A stretch of DNA of 64,000 bases from Antarcticibacterium sp. 1MA-6-2 (GCF_021535135.1 NZ_CP091036.1:3286001-3350000), one strand, 5' to 3'. Shown: positions 42,006-53,961, counted from the stretch's first letter. Program-made: numbers and translations. Notes: a model not told the origin generated them from the letters alone.

Positions 42006-42063
42006 TAGTACGTGTTATTTGACTGATACAAAAAAATCCCGCCCAAAGGCAGGATTTAAAAAT

Positions 42064-43815
42064 TTATAATTTTACCTGTAGGTGCAATTCCTTTAGTTGG
42101 GCCTCTTCCAGGCGGGCAGGGGCATCGATCATTACATCTCTTCCCGCATTATTTTTTGGAAAGGCAATATAATCCCGTATTGTTTCCTGGCCTCCAAGAA
42201 TGGCTACAAGCCTGTCAAAGCCAAAAGCGATTCCTCCATGGGGTGGTGCTCCAAATTCAAAGGCATTCATAAGAAAGCCAAATTGCTCTTTAGCTCCTTC
42301 AGGAGTAAAACCTAAAAAGTCAAACATTTTCGCCTGCGTCTTTTTGTCGTGTATCCTTATAGAACCACCACCAATTTCATTACCGTTAAGAACAAGATCG
42401 TAAGCATTGGCCCGTACAGAACCTGGTTCTGTTTCCAGTAATTTTACATCTTCAGGTTTTGGTGACGTGAACGGGTGGTGCATAGCATGAAATCTGGAAG
42501 TCTCTTCATCCCATTCCAACAATGGGAAATCTACTATCCACAGAGGTGCAAAGGTGTTAGGGTCTCTTAGACCTAGTTCAGTAGCCAAGTGCATTCTCAG
42601 AGCACTAAGTTGCGATCTGGTTTTTGCTGTTTCGCCAGCCATTACGAGAATAAGATCTCCGGGTTTAGCTCCTGTGGTATTAGCCCATTCTTTAAGATCT
42701 TCTTCAGAATAAAATTTATCTACAGATGATTTAAGGCTGCCATCTTCGTTGTACTTTGCCCAAATAAGACTTAGTGGCACCAATTTGAGGCCGTTTTACC
42801 CATTCAATTAATTTATCAGTCTCTTTCCGGGTATAGGAAGCAGCTCCGGGAACTGCAATTCCAACTACAAGTTCCTGTTGATCAAATACATTAAAACCTT
42901 TGTTTTTAACCAGATCATTTAATTGGGCAAACTCCATCCCAAAACGAATGTCCGGTTTGTCATTTCCATATTTTTCCATGGCTTCAGCATAGGTCATCCT
43001 TGGAAATTCTTTTACTTCTAATCCTTTAATTTCTTTTAAAAGATGTCTGGTGAGACCTTCAAAAGTTTTCAGGATATCTTCCTGTTCCACAAAAGCCATT
43101 TCGCAGTCTATCTGGGTAAATTCCGGTTGACGGTCTGCGCGTAGATCTTCATCCCTAAAGCATTTGACGATCTGGAAATACTTGTCCATTCCGCCTACCA
43201 TCAACAGCTGTTTAAAAGTTTGTGGAGATTGTGGGAGTGCATAAAATTGACCTTCATTCATCCGGCTTGGCACCACAAAATCCCGGGCTCCTTCGGGAGT
43301 GGATTTTATAAGGTAAGGCGTTTCCACTTCGATGAATCCCTGTTGAGATAGGTAATTTCTAACCTGCATTCCAACTTTGTGCCGAAACATAAGGCTTTCT
43401 TTTACAGGATTTCTTCTAATATCCAGATAGCGATATTTCATTCGCAGCTCCTCACCACCATCAGTTTCATTTTCAATTGTAAACGGAGGGGTGAGAGAAG
43501 GATTTAAAAGATTAAATTCTGAAACTAAAATTTCCACATCTCCTGTTGGCATCTGTGGATTTTTTGACTGCCGCTCTATAACCTCTCCTTTCACCTGGAT
43601 GACATATTCCCTCCCAAGTTCTACAGCTTCTTTTAGCATTGCTGCAGGAGTTCTTTCTTCATCAAAAATTAATTGTGTCACCCCATACCTGTCCCGGAGA
43701 TCTACCCACACCATAAATCCTTTATTTCTAATCTTTTGGACCCAACCTAAGCAAGAGTAACTTTCTCCCCAATGTTGGTACTTCTCAATTCCCCGCAGGT
43801 ATGACTTCTATACAT
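42064..43815 (-). CDS. aspS: Aspartyl-tRNA synthetase (two RCCGGY scars)
   Basis: The essential class II synthetase, 582 aa after repair. The N-terminal OB fold starts at ATG 43815 ('[19 protein letters not shown]'). ACCTAAGC at 43745-43752 should be ACCGGC, restoring '[20 protein letters not shown]'. Class II motifs follow: motif 2 in '[20 protein letters not shown]' and motif 3 in '[15 protein letters not shown]'. The second scar, ACTTAGT at 42769-42775 for ACCGGT, restores '[20 protein letters not shown]'. As written the enzyme would be split in three, which is not viable, so the breaks cannot be real mutations. An imperfect hairpin (42034-42057) follows the stop. Confidence 0.96.
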
Positions 43816-44026
43816 AAATAGTATTCAAATTTAGAATCGCAAAAGTAATAAGTTCGAGGGTATTTAAGGTCTTCAAGGAAGTAAAAATTTAAGGAACATC
43901 CATTTATAATCAGGAGAAATTATAAGTTGAGGATACTACAATGTTAAATTAATGTTACCTAAACATTGATTAATTGTAAAATTAAGGCTATATTTGAGAT
44001 ATAACCCTCACCAAAAACTTATGCAT

Positions 44027-44386
44027 ATGAAAAAGTTTTTCACGGCTATCGCAATATTGGCAATTTTTGCGAACACCACAGCTGTATCCCAGGAAATTAA
44101 ACCAAAATTTGAGAAAGAGGGAGAGTTAATAAAAGGTACATATTATTATGAAAATGGAAGTATTAGACAGGAGGGTACGTACAAGAACGGACAACTCCAC
44201 GGGGAATGGGTTTCTTATGACCAGGACGGTAAGAAGAATGCCGTTGCGCAATACAAAGAAGGCGTTAAAACAGGAAAATGGTTTTTTTGGAATAAAAATT
44301 TTTTAACTGAGGTCGATTACAACAATAATATAATTGCTGAAGTTCATTCATATGAAGAAGTAAGTGGAATTGTAGAAATAGATTAA
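44027..44386 (+). CDS. Secreted MORN-repeat (YwqK-like) protein
   Basis: The product is about 119 aa. The signal peptide is 'MKKFFTAIAILAIFANTTAV'. Repeated G-x-x-x-Y/W-x-x-G units typical of MORN/YwqK proteins follow: 'GTYYYENGSIRQEGTYKNGQ', 'LHGEWVSYDQDGKK', 'GVKTGKWFFWNKNF'. I chose ATG 44027 because it starts a clean signal peptide; an ATG at 44021 adds two residues. The function is unknown; such proteins are abundant in Bacteroidota. Confidence 0.8.
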   Translation: MKKFFTAIAILAIFANTTAVSQEIKPKFEKEGELIKGTYYYENGSIRQEGTYKNGQLHGEWVSYDQDGKKNAVAQYKEGVKTGKWFFWNKNFLTEVDYNNNIIAEVHSYEEVSGIVEID

Positions 44387-44400
44387 TTTTTCAACATTAA

Positions 44401-44440
44401 AAATGCAAAACCCGAAGTGGAAGCTTCGGGTTTTGCATTT
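44401..44440. terminator. Strong bidirectional terminator
   Basis: A perfect 17-base stem (44401-44417 with 44424-44440) closes a 6-base loop. It serves the MORN gene on the plus strand and the LLM gene on the minus strand. Confidence 0.92.
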
Positions 44441-44458
44441 TAATCTATAAGTAAGTAT

Positions 44459-45463
44459 TTAAAGCTCCTTCATTATTTCAGAAAATATTCTGAAGGAATT
44501 CACCCTGTCCTGGTGGTCATAAATGTGCGAAACTGCCATAATCTCATTTGCTCCGGTTTGCTTCAAAAATTCTTTAGTTTTTTTCTTTACAGTTTCTTTG
44601 CTTCCCACGAATGAATACCTCAACATTTGTTGAAGAGCGGGATGTTGTGAAATCTCCCGAAGTTCCTCTGTCATATCAATTGATGGCTGCATATAATCAA
44701 TTTTTCCTGTGAGCACTCCCAACATCATTCTTATCATTGAAGTAGATATCTTTTGTGCTTCTTCATCTGTTTCGGCGGCTACAATATTAACTCCTGCCAT
44801 TGTGTAAGGTTCCTGCAGGAATTCTGAAGGTTCAAACTCGTTGTGATAAATATTAAATGCATCGAAAAGATGGGTAGGAGCGAAGTGGCTGGCGAACACA
44901 TAAGGTAAACCCTTTTTAGCTGCAAGATGGGCACTATCTGTACTGGAACCCAAAATGTAAACTAGCACTTCCACGCCTTCGGCAACAGTTGCTCTTACTT
45001 TAGAATTGCTGTTGTCACGTGAGAAATACTGCTGTATTTTAGCAATCTCATCTGGAAATTGATAAACAGCCTGCATCCTGTCTGATCTTATAGCGTGAGC
45101 CGTGGTTTGATCTGTTCCCGGTGCCCTTCCAAGTCCCATATCAATTCTTCCAGGGTAAAGGTTTGCTAGTGTTCCAAATTGTTCGGCGACTATTAAAGGG
45201 GAATGATTTGGAAGCATTATTCCTCCAGATCCCACTCTTATTTTATTGGTTCCACCTGCTATATAACCCATAAGAACAACGGTGGCTGAGCTGGCAATGC
45301 TTATCATGTTATGATGCTCTGCAAGCCAAAACCTGTTGTACCCAAAATCTTCAGCTTTTTGTGCAAGCTCAAGGCTATTTTTAAAAGTTTTAGATGTACT
45401 AACTCCTGCACCTATACTGGCTAACTCAAGTATGGAATATTTAATATTATTATTATTTTGCAT
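44459..45463 (-). CDS. LLM-class flavin-dependent oxidoreductase
   Basis: The product is 334 aa, a luciferase-like TIM barrel. It shows 'LELAQKAEDFGYNRFWLAEH', 'RVGSGGIMLPNHSPLIVAEQ', 'LYPGRIDMGLGRAPGTD' and 'EILVYILGSSTDSA'-like text ('VEVLVYILGSSTDSAHLAAK'). These match the group named LLM, related to alkanal monooxygenase alpha chains. It uses reduced FMN; the substrate is unknown. No flavin reductase is adjacent. Confidence 0.88.
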   Translation of the reverse strand: MQNNNNIKYSILELASIGAGVSTSKTFKNSLELAQKAEDFGYNRFWLAEHHNMISIASSATVVLMGYIAGGTNKIRVGSGGIMLPNHSPLIVAEQFGTLANLYPGRIDMGLGRAPGTDQTTAHAIRSDRMQAVYQFPDEIAKIQQYFSRDNSNSKVRATVAEGVEVLVYILGSSTDSAHLAAKKGLPYVFASHFAPTHLFDAFNIYHNEFEPSEFLQEPYTMAGVNIVAAETDEEAQKISTSMIRMMLGVLTGKIDYMQPSIDMTEELREISQHPALQQMLRYSFVGSKETVKKKTKEFLKQTGANEIMAVSHIYDHQDRVNSFRIFSEIMKEL

Positions 45464-45545
45464 TATTTACTTTTATGTGTAAGTCTAATTCGTAGGTATT
45501 AGGTCGAAGAAATTCCTGACACATTTCACTAGATTTTTTATATCC

Positions 45546-48500
45546 TTAGTGGCTTGCTTCTCTTACTGCTTTTAAACGTTTTCTGGCTCTCCTCTTGTTA
45601 GAAGCACTTACTTTCATCCTGTTAACCAGGTAAAACATTACAGTACAACTACAAGGGTGAGAAAGGTGGCGAAAACCAATCCAAAAATAACTGTCCAGGC
45701 AAGTGGCCCCCAGAAGATTACGTTATCACCTCCAATTTTTATGTTTGGAGCGTAATCTATGAATAATCCAAAGAAGTCAATATTTAGACCTACAGCCAGG
45801 GGAATTAATCCCAGGACTGTAGTAATAGCAGTAAGTAAAACGGGTCGAAGCCTGGACTTACCCCCGGCAACAATGGTTTGAAAATATTCTTCCCGGGTTA
45901 AGAGCTCATACTCTTCATAACCTAATTCAACTTTTTTCCTATCAATTAAGAGTTGGGTATAGTCAATTAGTACTATGGCATTATTTACTACAATTCCCGC
46001 TAGTGAAATGATTCCCATCATTGTCATAATTATAATAAAATCCATTTGAAAAACCACCAGGCCTAAAAATACTCCCGCTAAACTTAGAACTACAGCCATA
46101 AGAATAATTACAGGCTTGGAAACAGAATTAAATTGTGCAACCAGGATAAGCAGAATTCCGCCAAGAGCAATGAGGAGCGCCTTGAGAAGAAAACTCATGT
46201 TTTCTGCCTGTTTTTCCTGCTCTCCTGTAAACTCAAGGGACATTTCATTAGGTAAATCATAACTTTCCAGCGAGTTTTTTAATTGCTCTACTATCTCATT
46301 GCCATTGTAGTCCTGCAGCACATTGGAATATAAGGTTATCACCCTTTTTAAATCTTTTCTTTTTATGGAATTAAAAGTAGATGTTGCATCTGTCTCAATA
46401 ACCGAAGATATTGGAACCTGTACCAGTTGTCCTGAATTATTTCGGAAGGTTATAGGCTGGTTGAATAGTGCTGTTTGATCATATCGCAGTTCCTCGTTAA
46501 ATCTTACATTGATTTGATAATCATCATCACCATCTTTATATGTTGAAACTTCTTCCCCGTAAATTGCCCGTCTCAGGGTTTGTCCCACCTGGGAAGTGGA
46601 GATCCCCAACTGTCCTGCCTTTCTTCGGTCTACGCGAATACTTAATTCAGGTTTAGACTTATTTACATCTATATTAAGTTCTTCTATTCCTGCAATCCCA
46701 AGTCCATTGATATATTCCCGTAATTGTTCTGCTTCCACGAGCATCTGGTCGTAATTTTCCCCTTTCAGTTCTATATTTATTGGATATCCTGATGGTGGTC
46801 CTGCAGCATCTTTTTCAACTATAATTGTTGCACCTGTGAATTCCCTTACAGCATCCCGTACCTCGCCTAATACCTGGCTACTCAATACTCCACGTCTTTC
46901 ACTAAACTCTCTCATAGAAAGCGTGACTTTTGCTTTATGAGGCATTTCGTTTTGCTGGCCACCATCTGTTTGAGGATTACAGCACCCTGTCCCACCTGCG
47001 AAATGGCAGATTCTACCATATAGTTATAACCGCTCTCATCTTCATATTTTTCAATAACATCAAATATTCGCTGCTCCACCTTTTTGGTGAATTCATTGGT
47101 GCGTTTTATATCAGTTCCTTCAGGAAATTCTATATACGTAATGATCTGGTTCGGTTGATTTTCAGGAAAGAAGAGTACATTCGGCTGTACCAGTCCCACG
47201 AGGATAAAAGAGAAAATAAGTAAGCCTAAAGTACCGAAGAAGAACATATAAGCTTTCTTCTTCCTAAGGGCAAATTTCAGGAATTTTTCATAGTTGTTCT
47301 CAAGTTTTTTTAGCGATTTATACTGGAAATAATTTACACCTCTTGAAAGCACATACTTGTAAAACCAGAGCAATACTGCACTAAAAATAAGAAGGTTTCC
47401 AACAGCTCTTAATAAACCAGAATCAATTATAAACCCTGGTACAAGCAGTAATAAACCAACCCCAATTAATATTACGGTTATCCGTACCAGTTTATTCTTT
47501 GTGAACTCTTCCTCTTCGGTTTTCATGAAGCGGGAGGTAAGCATAGAATTTATTATAAGAGCGACAAAAAGAGAAGACCCCAGGACTATGGATAAGGTCA
47601 TTGGAAAGATCATCATAAATTTTCCAATTGTTCCCGGCCACAGACCCAGGGGAAAAAATGCTGCAAGAGTAGTGGCTGTTGAGGCTATAATAGGCCAGGC
47701 AATTTCACCCAATCCCTGTTTTGCAGCTTTAAGCCGGGGCATCCCCTGGTCCATTAATGAAAATACGTTCTCCACAACAACAATCCCGTTATCTACGAGC
47801 ATTCCCAGACCCATTACCAGGGCAAAAAGCACCATAGTATTAAGAGTAATGCCGAGACTTGAAAGGATTATAAAGGATAGGAACATGGAAAGGGGGATAG
47901 CTATTCCCACGAACAAAGCATTCCTGAATCCAAGGAAAAACATCAGGACAACAACTACAAGAATAACCCCAAAAATGATGTTATTTACAAGGTCATCTAC
48001 CTGGGTTTCTGTTTTAATAGATTGATCATTTGTGAGAGAGACATGAAGGGTTTCTGGCAGGTAGGTTTCCTGCTCTTCGGCAATAATTCTATTAATCTCA
48101 TCAACCGCCTCGATCATGTTCTTCCCCGCGCGTTTTTTAATATCAAGCATCACTACAGGTTCACCATATTCCCGGGCATAAGTGGTAGCATCTTTTTCAT
48201 GAAATTTGACTTCGGCTATATCTTTAAGAAAGATATTTCCGTCTTCACGTTTTACCACGATATCTTCGAGCTCCCCGGGATCTTCAATTTCCCCAATGAT
48301 CCTGATGTTTTTCTGTACACTATTGGAAAGAATATTTCCTCCTGAAATTGTTCTGTTCTCGGCACTAACGGCATTGACCACATCGTTGAAACTCACCTGT
48401 GAGGCAGTCATACGATAGACATCAAGAGCTATTTCAATTTCCATTTCTTCAGCACCTCGAATAGTTGCTTCTTTTATCTGCGGAAGGATTTCAATCTTAT

Positions 48501-49023
48501 CCTGAAGATATTCGGCATATTCTTTTAATTGCTGAACAGTGAAATCTCCGGTTAGATTGATATTAAGAATAGGTTGTTCTTCAGAAATATTGAGATCAAA
48601 AACATTGGGTTCTACTTTACCGCCATTATCCAGATTTGGCCAGGTTGTTTCTGCTTTGACCTGATCTACCCTGTCTTTTATTTTTTGCCTTGCAACATCA
48701 ACACTTACATCATCATCAAATTCTACAATAATCATAGAGTAATCCTGAAAAGTAGTAGAGCTTATGTCTATAACACCTCCCACGTTATTGAATTCCTCCT
48801 CGAGAGGTTCAGTTATAAATTTCTCCACATCCTCTGCAGAGTTTCCTGGATTTATAGTACTAACATAAATCTTGGTTTCAATAATTTCAGGAAAAGATTC
48901 CCTTGGCATACTGTAGTAGGAGAGAAGTCCCCCTACTAAGACAATGGCAATAATTACGTACACCGTCATCCTGTTCTCAATGGCCCAGGACGATATCTTA
49001 AATTCTTTGTCTATTTTGTTCAT
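45546..49023 (-). CDS. RND efflux permease (HAE1/AcrB type), two RCCGGY scars
   Basis: The product is about 1159 aa after repair. The first half begins 'KEFKISSWAIENRMTVYVII' and shows two porter subdomains and the central span set ('VMGLGMLVDNGIVVVENVFS' with the proton-relay Asp pair). The second half contains 'MMGIISLAGIVVNNAIVLID'. Breaks are at 46979-46983 (ACAGC for ACCGGC, giving 'GQGAGNPQTDGGQQNEMPHK') and at 45640-45644 (ACAGT for ACCGGT, giving 'LVVVPVMFYLVNRMKVSASN', stop at 45546). Here the scar is a deletion of one base rather than an insertion. With the adaptor and TolC genes it forms a tripartite pump for drugs or other amphiphiles. Confidence 0.92.
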
Positions 49024-49044
49024 TTGGACTGCTTCAACAAATTC

Positions 49045-50208
49045 TTAATTTTTTACTTTGACCTTTTGTTGATCCCTTAAATTTCTGCTTCCCTGGATAA
49101 TAACCTGTTCATCTGTTTCAATACCTGAAAGTATCTCTACCTGATTATCCTGGGTTTTTCCTGTTTCTACAGTCTTTCTCACTGCTGTTCCGGTGCTGTC
49201 ACTTTCCTTCTGAAGAACATAAACTATACTCTCCCCCATGGAGTTCTTTTGAATAGCACTCTCTGGTATTGTTATAGCTCCTTCAGCAGTATAGTCATTG
49301 AGCCTAACAGTAGCAATTAAGTTAGGCTTTACAAATCCATCCTTATTAGGTATGGATACCTCCACCTGGAATGTTCTGTTATTGGGATTTATAAAGCTGC
49401 CAACCTGTTTAACCTCTCCTTCATATTGCTTGTTAATTGCGGGAATTTCTACAATTACCGATGTGCCTTTTTTAATTTGATTAAGGTATGTTTCTGGAAC
49501 AGCTGCCTCCACGTACATATTCTCAAGGTTTACCAGCCTGAATAGTTGATTTTGACCCGGGTTTACAACCTGTCCTTCATCGGAAATTACTTCATCTATT
49601 ACTCCGCTAAAAGGTGCTCTCACATTAGTTTTAGCTAATTGAGATCTCAATTGGTTTACAGCATTTTGTGACGATTGATAAGTTGTTTGAGCTTCCAAAA
49701 ACTGGATTTCTGATCCTATATTTTGCTCCCATAAGCGCTGCTGCCTCTCAAAAGTGGTTTTAGCAAGATTTGCCTGCGCCTCCAGCTGTGCCACCTGGCT
49801 CGATAGACCTCCATCATCAATAGTGGCGAGTAACTGTCCTTTGCGCACCTGCTGCCCCTCCTCTACGTGAACTTGAGAAAGAACTCCCGAAAATTCCGGA
49901 TAAATAATTATGTTCTCCCTGGTAGCAACATCACCCTGTACTCTTGTGTAGTGCCTGAAGGTGGTATCAATCACCTCCTGAACAGTAACAACGGGAAAGC
50001 CTCTGGTGTCGTCCATTTGGTTTATTGCTGCATCGAGTTGCTCAATTTTGCCTGCAATTTCACTTTGTTGCTTGCTTAGCTCTACCTTTTTCGCCCGGAT
50101 CTCTTCCAGGTTGTTAGAAGCTATAACATCTTCTACAGAACCTTCTTCAGTTTTCCCACAGGAAACAAGCAGTAGTGAGAAAAGGGAGATATAGAGTAAA
50201 TTTTTCAT
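49045..50208 (-). CDS. RND efflux periplasmic adaptor (membrane fusion) lipoprotein
   Basis: The product is about 387 aa. ATG 50208 starts the lipoprotein signal 'MKNLLYISLFSLLLVSCGKT'; an ATG at 50235 would add nine hydrophilic residues. The order is alpha-hairpin (a long coiled coil, 'LEEIRAKKVELSKQQSEIAG' and 'QVAQLEAQANLAKTTFERQQ'), lipoyl half-motif 'LSQVHVEEGQQVRKGQLLAT', beta-barrel and membrane-proximal domain. It links the RND pump to TolC. It lies 21 bases from the RND start. Confidence 0.92.
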   Translation of the reverse strand: MKNLLYISLFSLLLVSCGKTEEGSVEDVIASNNLEEIRAKKVELSKQQSEIAGKIEQLDAAINQMDDTRGFPVVTVQEVIDTTFRHYTRVQGDVATRENIIIYPEFSGVLSQVHVEEGQQVRKGQLLATIDDGGLSSQVAQLEAQANLAKTTFERQQRLWEQNIGSEIQFLEAQTTYQSSQNAVNQLRSQLAKTNVRAPFSGVIDEVISDEGQVVNPGQNQLFRLVNLENMYVEAAVPETYLNQIKKGTSVIVEIPAINKQYEGEVKQVGSFINPNNRTFQVEVSIPNKDGFVKPNLIATVRLNDYTAEGAITIPESAIQKNSMGESIVYVLQKESDSTGTAVRKTVETGKTQDNQVEILSGIETDEQVIIQGSRNLRDQQKVKVKN

Positions 50209-50261
50209 CGGCTTATTATGTTTACTTAAATTCATTAAGTGGTTTATTAAAGTAAAGGGTA

Positions 50262-51628
50262 TTAATTATTAGGAGAATATTTGGTGGTGTCCAGCAGGTT
50301 CTCCAGAGTCGCTTTTGTTGTTATTACATTTAACATGGATTGTAATAATTCCTGTTGAGCATTAAAAAGCTGCCGTTGCGCTTCACTTAATTCAAAGCTG
50401 GTGGCGAGTCCCTCAAAAAATTTGATCCTGTTTTTGTTTTCAATCCTCTCTGCCAGTTCCAGATTTCTTTTTAGGGTTTCGTAATTTTCCAGACTGTATT
50501 CATAGTCGTTTCTTGCTGCATTGATATCAAGCCGAATTCTGTTTTCGGTTTCATCAAGTTCTAAGAGAGCCTGTTCATATTCAATCTGCATTTGCTGGGT
50601 TCTTGCTCCGCGCATTCCGCTGCTGAAAATTGGAATATTAAGGCTTACTCCAAGAATGGACTGTGCAAAATATTCCTGATCACTATTGAAGAAGGTGAAT
50701 TTTCCACTATAGGCCTGTGCACCGTAATTGACAAAAGCAGTAAGCGAAGGCAGGGCTTTTGCCTTTTCCAGCCGAACAAAAATGCGGGCGGCTTCGGCAT
50801 TATTGGCAGCTATCCTGTAATCAATATTTTCCTCGACAGGTATTTCCTTGGAGAGGAGAGCGAGGTCGTAATATTTCATTGCGACAACATCCAGATCTTC
50901 ACTCAGTTTTATTTCAGTATCTACAGGAAGACCCAAAGTGTGGGCAAGCATTTCATAAGAAATCTCCAGCATTCTCTCGCTGCGGTTTAAATTGTTCTGT
51001 AAACCGAGGAGAGTGATTTGCAATTGTTCCACGTCTTCCTCTTCAGCAAAACCATTTTCAAAAATCTTTTGGGTGTCACTGTAATTCTTGTCCACAGTCT
51101 GGAGGTTTTTCTTCAGGATTTGAACACTTTCTTCAGCTAAGAGTACATTAGCATAAGCAGAAACAATAGCCTCTTTTACAGATTGATCTGTCTTGGTTTT
51201 GGCATTTCTGGAAATTGCTAAAAGAGTTTGAGCTGATTGGACACCTACAATATAAGAACCGTCAAAAATTAATTGGTTCCAGGTGGCGGTGCCTCCAAGA
51301 TTTTGTTTCGTTCCAAATCTCACTTAAGCACAAAAGTTCCTGGAGCACCTCCGGCAAGTTCAGCTGGCAAAAGGGTAACAGGTTGTTTTAAAAGGTTTTG
51401 ATAATCAACATTGGCACTTATTTGCGGCAAACCCTGGGAAATGATTTCCCATTTTTGTTTCAGGGCTTTTTCTACTTCCTTTCCGGCAATTTGAGAGGTA
51501 TAATTATTTTGAAGACCTAAAATAATTGCTTCTTCCAGGGATAAGGTATAGGAGCTTTGAACATCCTCTTCCTGTGAAAACATTGTAAAGGAAAACAGGA
51601 GAGTAAAGAATAGAAATACTTTTTTCAT
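50262..51628 (-). CDS. TolC-type outer-membrane efflux protein (one RCCGGY scar)
   Basis: The product is 454 aa after repair. It has a signal peptide ('KVFLFFTLLFSFTMFSQ') and two OEP repeats rich in coiled coil ('LSLEEAIILGLQNNYTSQIA', 'ELSEAQRQLFNAQQELLQSM'). The break at 51322-51329 (plus ACTTAAGC for ACCGGC) splits 'GAPGTFVPVRFGTKQNLGGT'. The start codon directly follows the TetR stop (TAAATG), so the regulator and pump are translated from one message. Confidence 0.92.
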
Positions 51629-52253
51629 TTAATCTTCAAGGGTTAAGATTTCATTTAGTGTTTGTAGGCCTTTGGGAGTTACAATGGCACGCAGGTGATA
51701 CTCGAGAAATTTTTCGGTTAGATCCTTTAGCGGAAACTGGTCAACTGGGAAAAAATCAGAATTCTTTATGCTCATCATTCCCATAAAGTAGATCTTACTA
51801 ATAAATTCTACGGGTATGGAGGACTGAGTAAAGACCGTCGTCTATACCTTTTTTCAAATTGTCGGCAAGGCTGCAGTGCATCATTTCGGAATGATTTTCC
51901 TGAACTTCCTGGTAGACCTTTGGGTAATATTTATTTAATTGATACTGTGGTGAAGATTTCTCATCCTTTAAATGATTCATTACAAATTTCTTTATTTCAT
52001 AAAGCTCTACAATGGGATTGTTTTCTCTGGCCTTGATGTTCTCAATTCCCTGCTCTATTGATTTAAGGATGTAAATAGTGGTGGCCTGCACCAGTTTGGT
52101 TTTCGTGGAAAAATTCGCGTAAATTGTCTTTTTTGATATTCCCATTTTATTGGCAATCTCGTCCATAGTGACGCTTTTGAAGCCAAAAGTCAAAAACATA
52201 TCTGCCGCAGTACGTATTATATCTTCTTTCATTTTCAATTTCTGAGGGCGCAA
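51629..52253 (-). CDS. TetR family regulator, first gene of the efflux operon (one RCCGGY scar)
   Basis: The product is 207 aa after repair. The N-terminal helix-turn-helix is 'RTAADMFLTFGFKSVTMDEI' followed by 'ANKMGISKKTIYANFSTKTK', the classic TetR signature. The C-terminal ligand-binding domain is cut at 51823-51829, where ACTGAGT stands for ACCGGT; repair gives 'GLYRSSIPVEFISKIYFMGM' and a stop at 51629. It probably represses its own operon and is released by a pump substrate. The 112-base upstream region (52254-52365), shared with the polyprenyl synthetase gene, would hold the operator. Confidence 0.9.
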
Positions 52254-52365
52254 ATATACTGCAGGAAACTTTAAAAACTATAAAAGTTTCCATTAAATTA
52301 TTATTAAATAATTGTGACAATTTCCAGTTGTGCTCATTTGTCCTATTTTTACTAAAAATTTTCAA

Positions 52366-53341
52366 ATGCTTTCTATATCTGAATACCGTGATGTTTTTGA
52401 AGATCACATGAATAAGAAGATCACTTCTAAAGAACTTAGTGAATCTTTATGAGCCAATGATCTATATTTTAAATCTGGGAGGCAAGAGACTAAGGCCTGT
52501 CCTAACTTTAATGGCTGCAGAAATCTTTGATTGTTCTCACAAAAAAGCTTTGGATGCAGCTTTAGCCATAGAAGTATTTCACAATTTCTCCCTTGTCCAT
52601 GATGATATTATGGATGATGCCCCTTTGAGAAGAGGCAATGTCACAGTACACGAAAAATGGGATATTAATACAGGTATCCTTTCCGGGGACGCAATGCTCA
52701 TTAATGCTTACCAGCTATTCGAAAATTATGACGGTCCGGTATTTAAGGAATTGGCACAGTTATTCAGCAGGACGGCAATTAAAGTTTGTGAAGGACAGCA
52801 GTATGATGTTGATTTTGAAGCGCGGGATAATGTGAAGATAGGAGAGTATCTTAAAATGATCGAATACAAAACGGCAGTACTCGTTGGTGCCTCACTACAA
52901 ATGGGAGCCATAGTTGCTGAAACTACCGGAGAATGTAAAGAAGCGGTTTATGAATTTGGAAAATTACTGGGAATAGCCTTTCAATTGCAGGATGATTACC
53001 TGGACGTATTTGGTGATCCTGAGTCTTTCGGGAAACAAATTGGAGGGGACATTATAGAAAATAAAAAAACCTTCCTCTATTTAACTGCACTGGCAGAAGC
53101 AGATGAATTACAGGGAAGACAACTGGAGCATTTGTATTCCATTAACCCGCCTGAAACTTCAGGAAAAATATCAGCTGTAAAAAGCATTTTTGAAAGCAGT
53201 GGAGCTTCAAATCTGGCAAGGAAAGAAATTGAGAAATATACTACTTTGGCTTTTGAAGTTTTAGAAGGAATAGACATCCCGGCACACAAAAAGGAGCTTC
53301 TTCGAAATTTTGGATTGTTACTAATGAACAGGAAGGTTTAA
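52366..53341 (+). CDS. Polyprenyl synthetase (trans-isoprenyl diphosphate synthase), one RCCGGY scar
   Basis: The product is 324 aa after repair, starting at ATG 52366 ('MLSISEYRDVFEDHMNKKIT'). The two aspartate-rich Mg2+ sites are 'LVHDDIMDDAPLRRG' (first, with the trailing R-R) and 'FQLQDDYLDVFGDP' (second). 'GGKRLRPVLTLMAAE' is the substrate-binding GKR motif. The scar at 52434-52440 (ACTTAGT for ACCGGT) restores 'SKEPVNLYEPMIYILN'. It makes a C15-C20 or longer prenyl diphosphate for quinones or carriers; chain length is not clear. Its last bases overlap the convergent OMP gene by four. Confidence 0.92.
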
Positions 53342-53887
53342 AAATAAATACTTACAAAAGGCATAAAGGCACTTCCATAGAAACTTTTTTCATCGTCGTG
53401 CAAGAGGTTATAACGAACCCCGGTAACAACTAAGCCCGGCATTATATCCTAATCCTACAAACAGAGCGGGAACCCAGGATTGTTCTTTCATACTGCCGCC
53501 ATCAAATTCATACCGCGTGTTAATATTTAATTGTTCATATTCCGCAGATAGCTGAATAGCCTGAATTGGCCTGAACATTCCAATGACACTTCCCCCAAAA
53601 CTTGTGGCTTTATAATTCCTTTGAGAGGCATAAGCTCCACTTATGCCTACACCTGCAGAAAAATAAGAATTGAAATCATAAACTGCAGAAGGTGCAAGAG
53701 CGCCAGTGAAATTCCCATTTCCAAAAGATAATCCTAAACTTCCTCCCAATCTTACCTGATCCCAGAAGTTAGAAGGATTTTGAGGATTCTTCTCTATGCC
53801 CTGAGCCTTTATCTGTGAGTTTGAAATTATTAAAAACAACAAAAGAAAAAAAACTTTGGGATTAATGAAATTTAGTGCTTTTGTCAT
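53338..53887 (-). CDS. Small outer-membrane beta-barrel protein (one RCCGGY scar)
   Basis: The product is 182 aa after repair. The signal peptide ends 'NSQIKAQG'. The mature part alternates polar and aromatic residues in strands ('RLGGSLGLSFGNGNFTGALA', 'YFSAGVGISGAYASQRNY') and ends in Phe ('MPFVSIYF'), the usual signal for outer-membrane insertion. The break at 53429-53435 (ACTAAGC for ACCGGC) gives 'GYNAGPVVTGVRYNLLHDDE'. Without the repair the barrel loses its last strands. The function is unknown. Confidence 0.82.
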
Positions 53888-53953
53888 GTTAAAGTTCTTA
53901 TAAGGTGTGGGATAAATATAACAATTCTTATAAGCTATAATAGCTAAAAGTTG

Positions 53954-53961
53954 TATTTTTG
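53954..53961 (+). promoter_or_regulatory. -7 promoter element of sucAB
   Basis: TATTTTTG, an exact TAnnTTTG match, lies 36 bases before the sucA ATG in the divergent gap between sucA and the OMP gene. A clear -33 TTG is not seen. Confidence 0.55.

Noticed and set aside
42034..42057. Strong terminator after aspS
   Set aside because: The hairpin is imperfect (AAATCC...GGATTT with an unpaired inner part), so it is mentioned only in the aspS entry.
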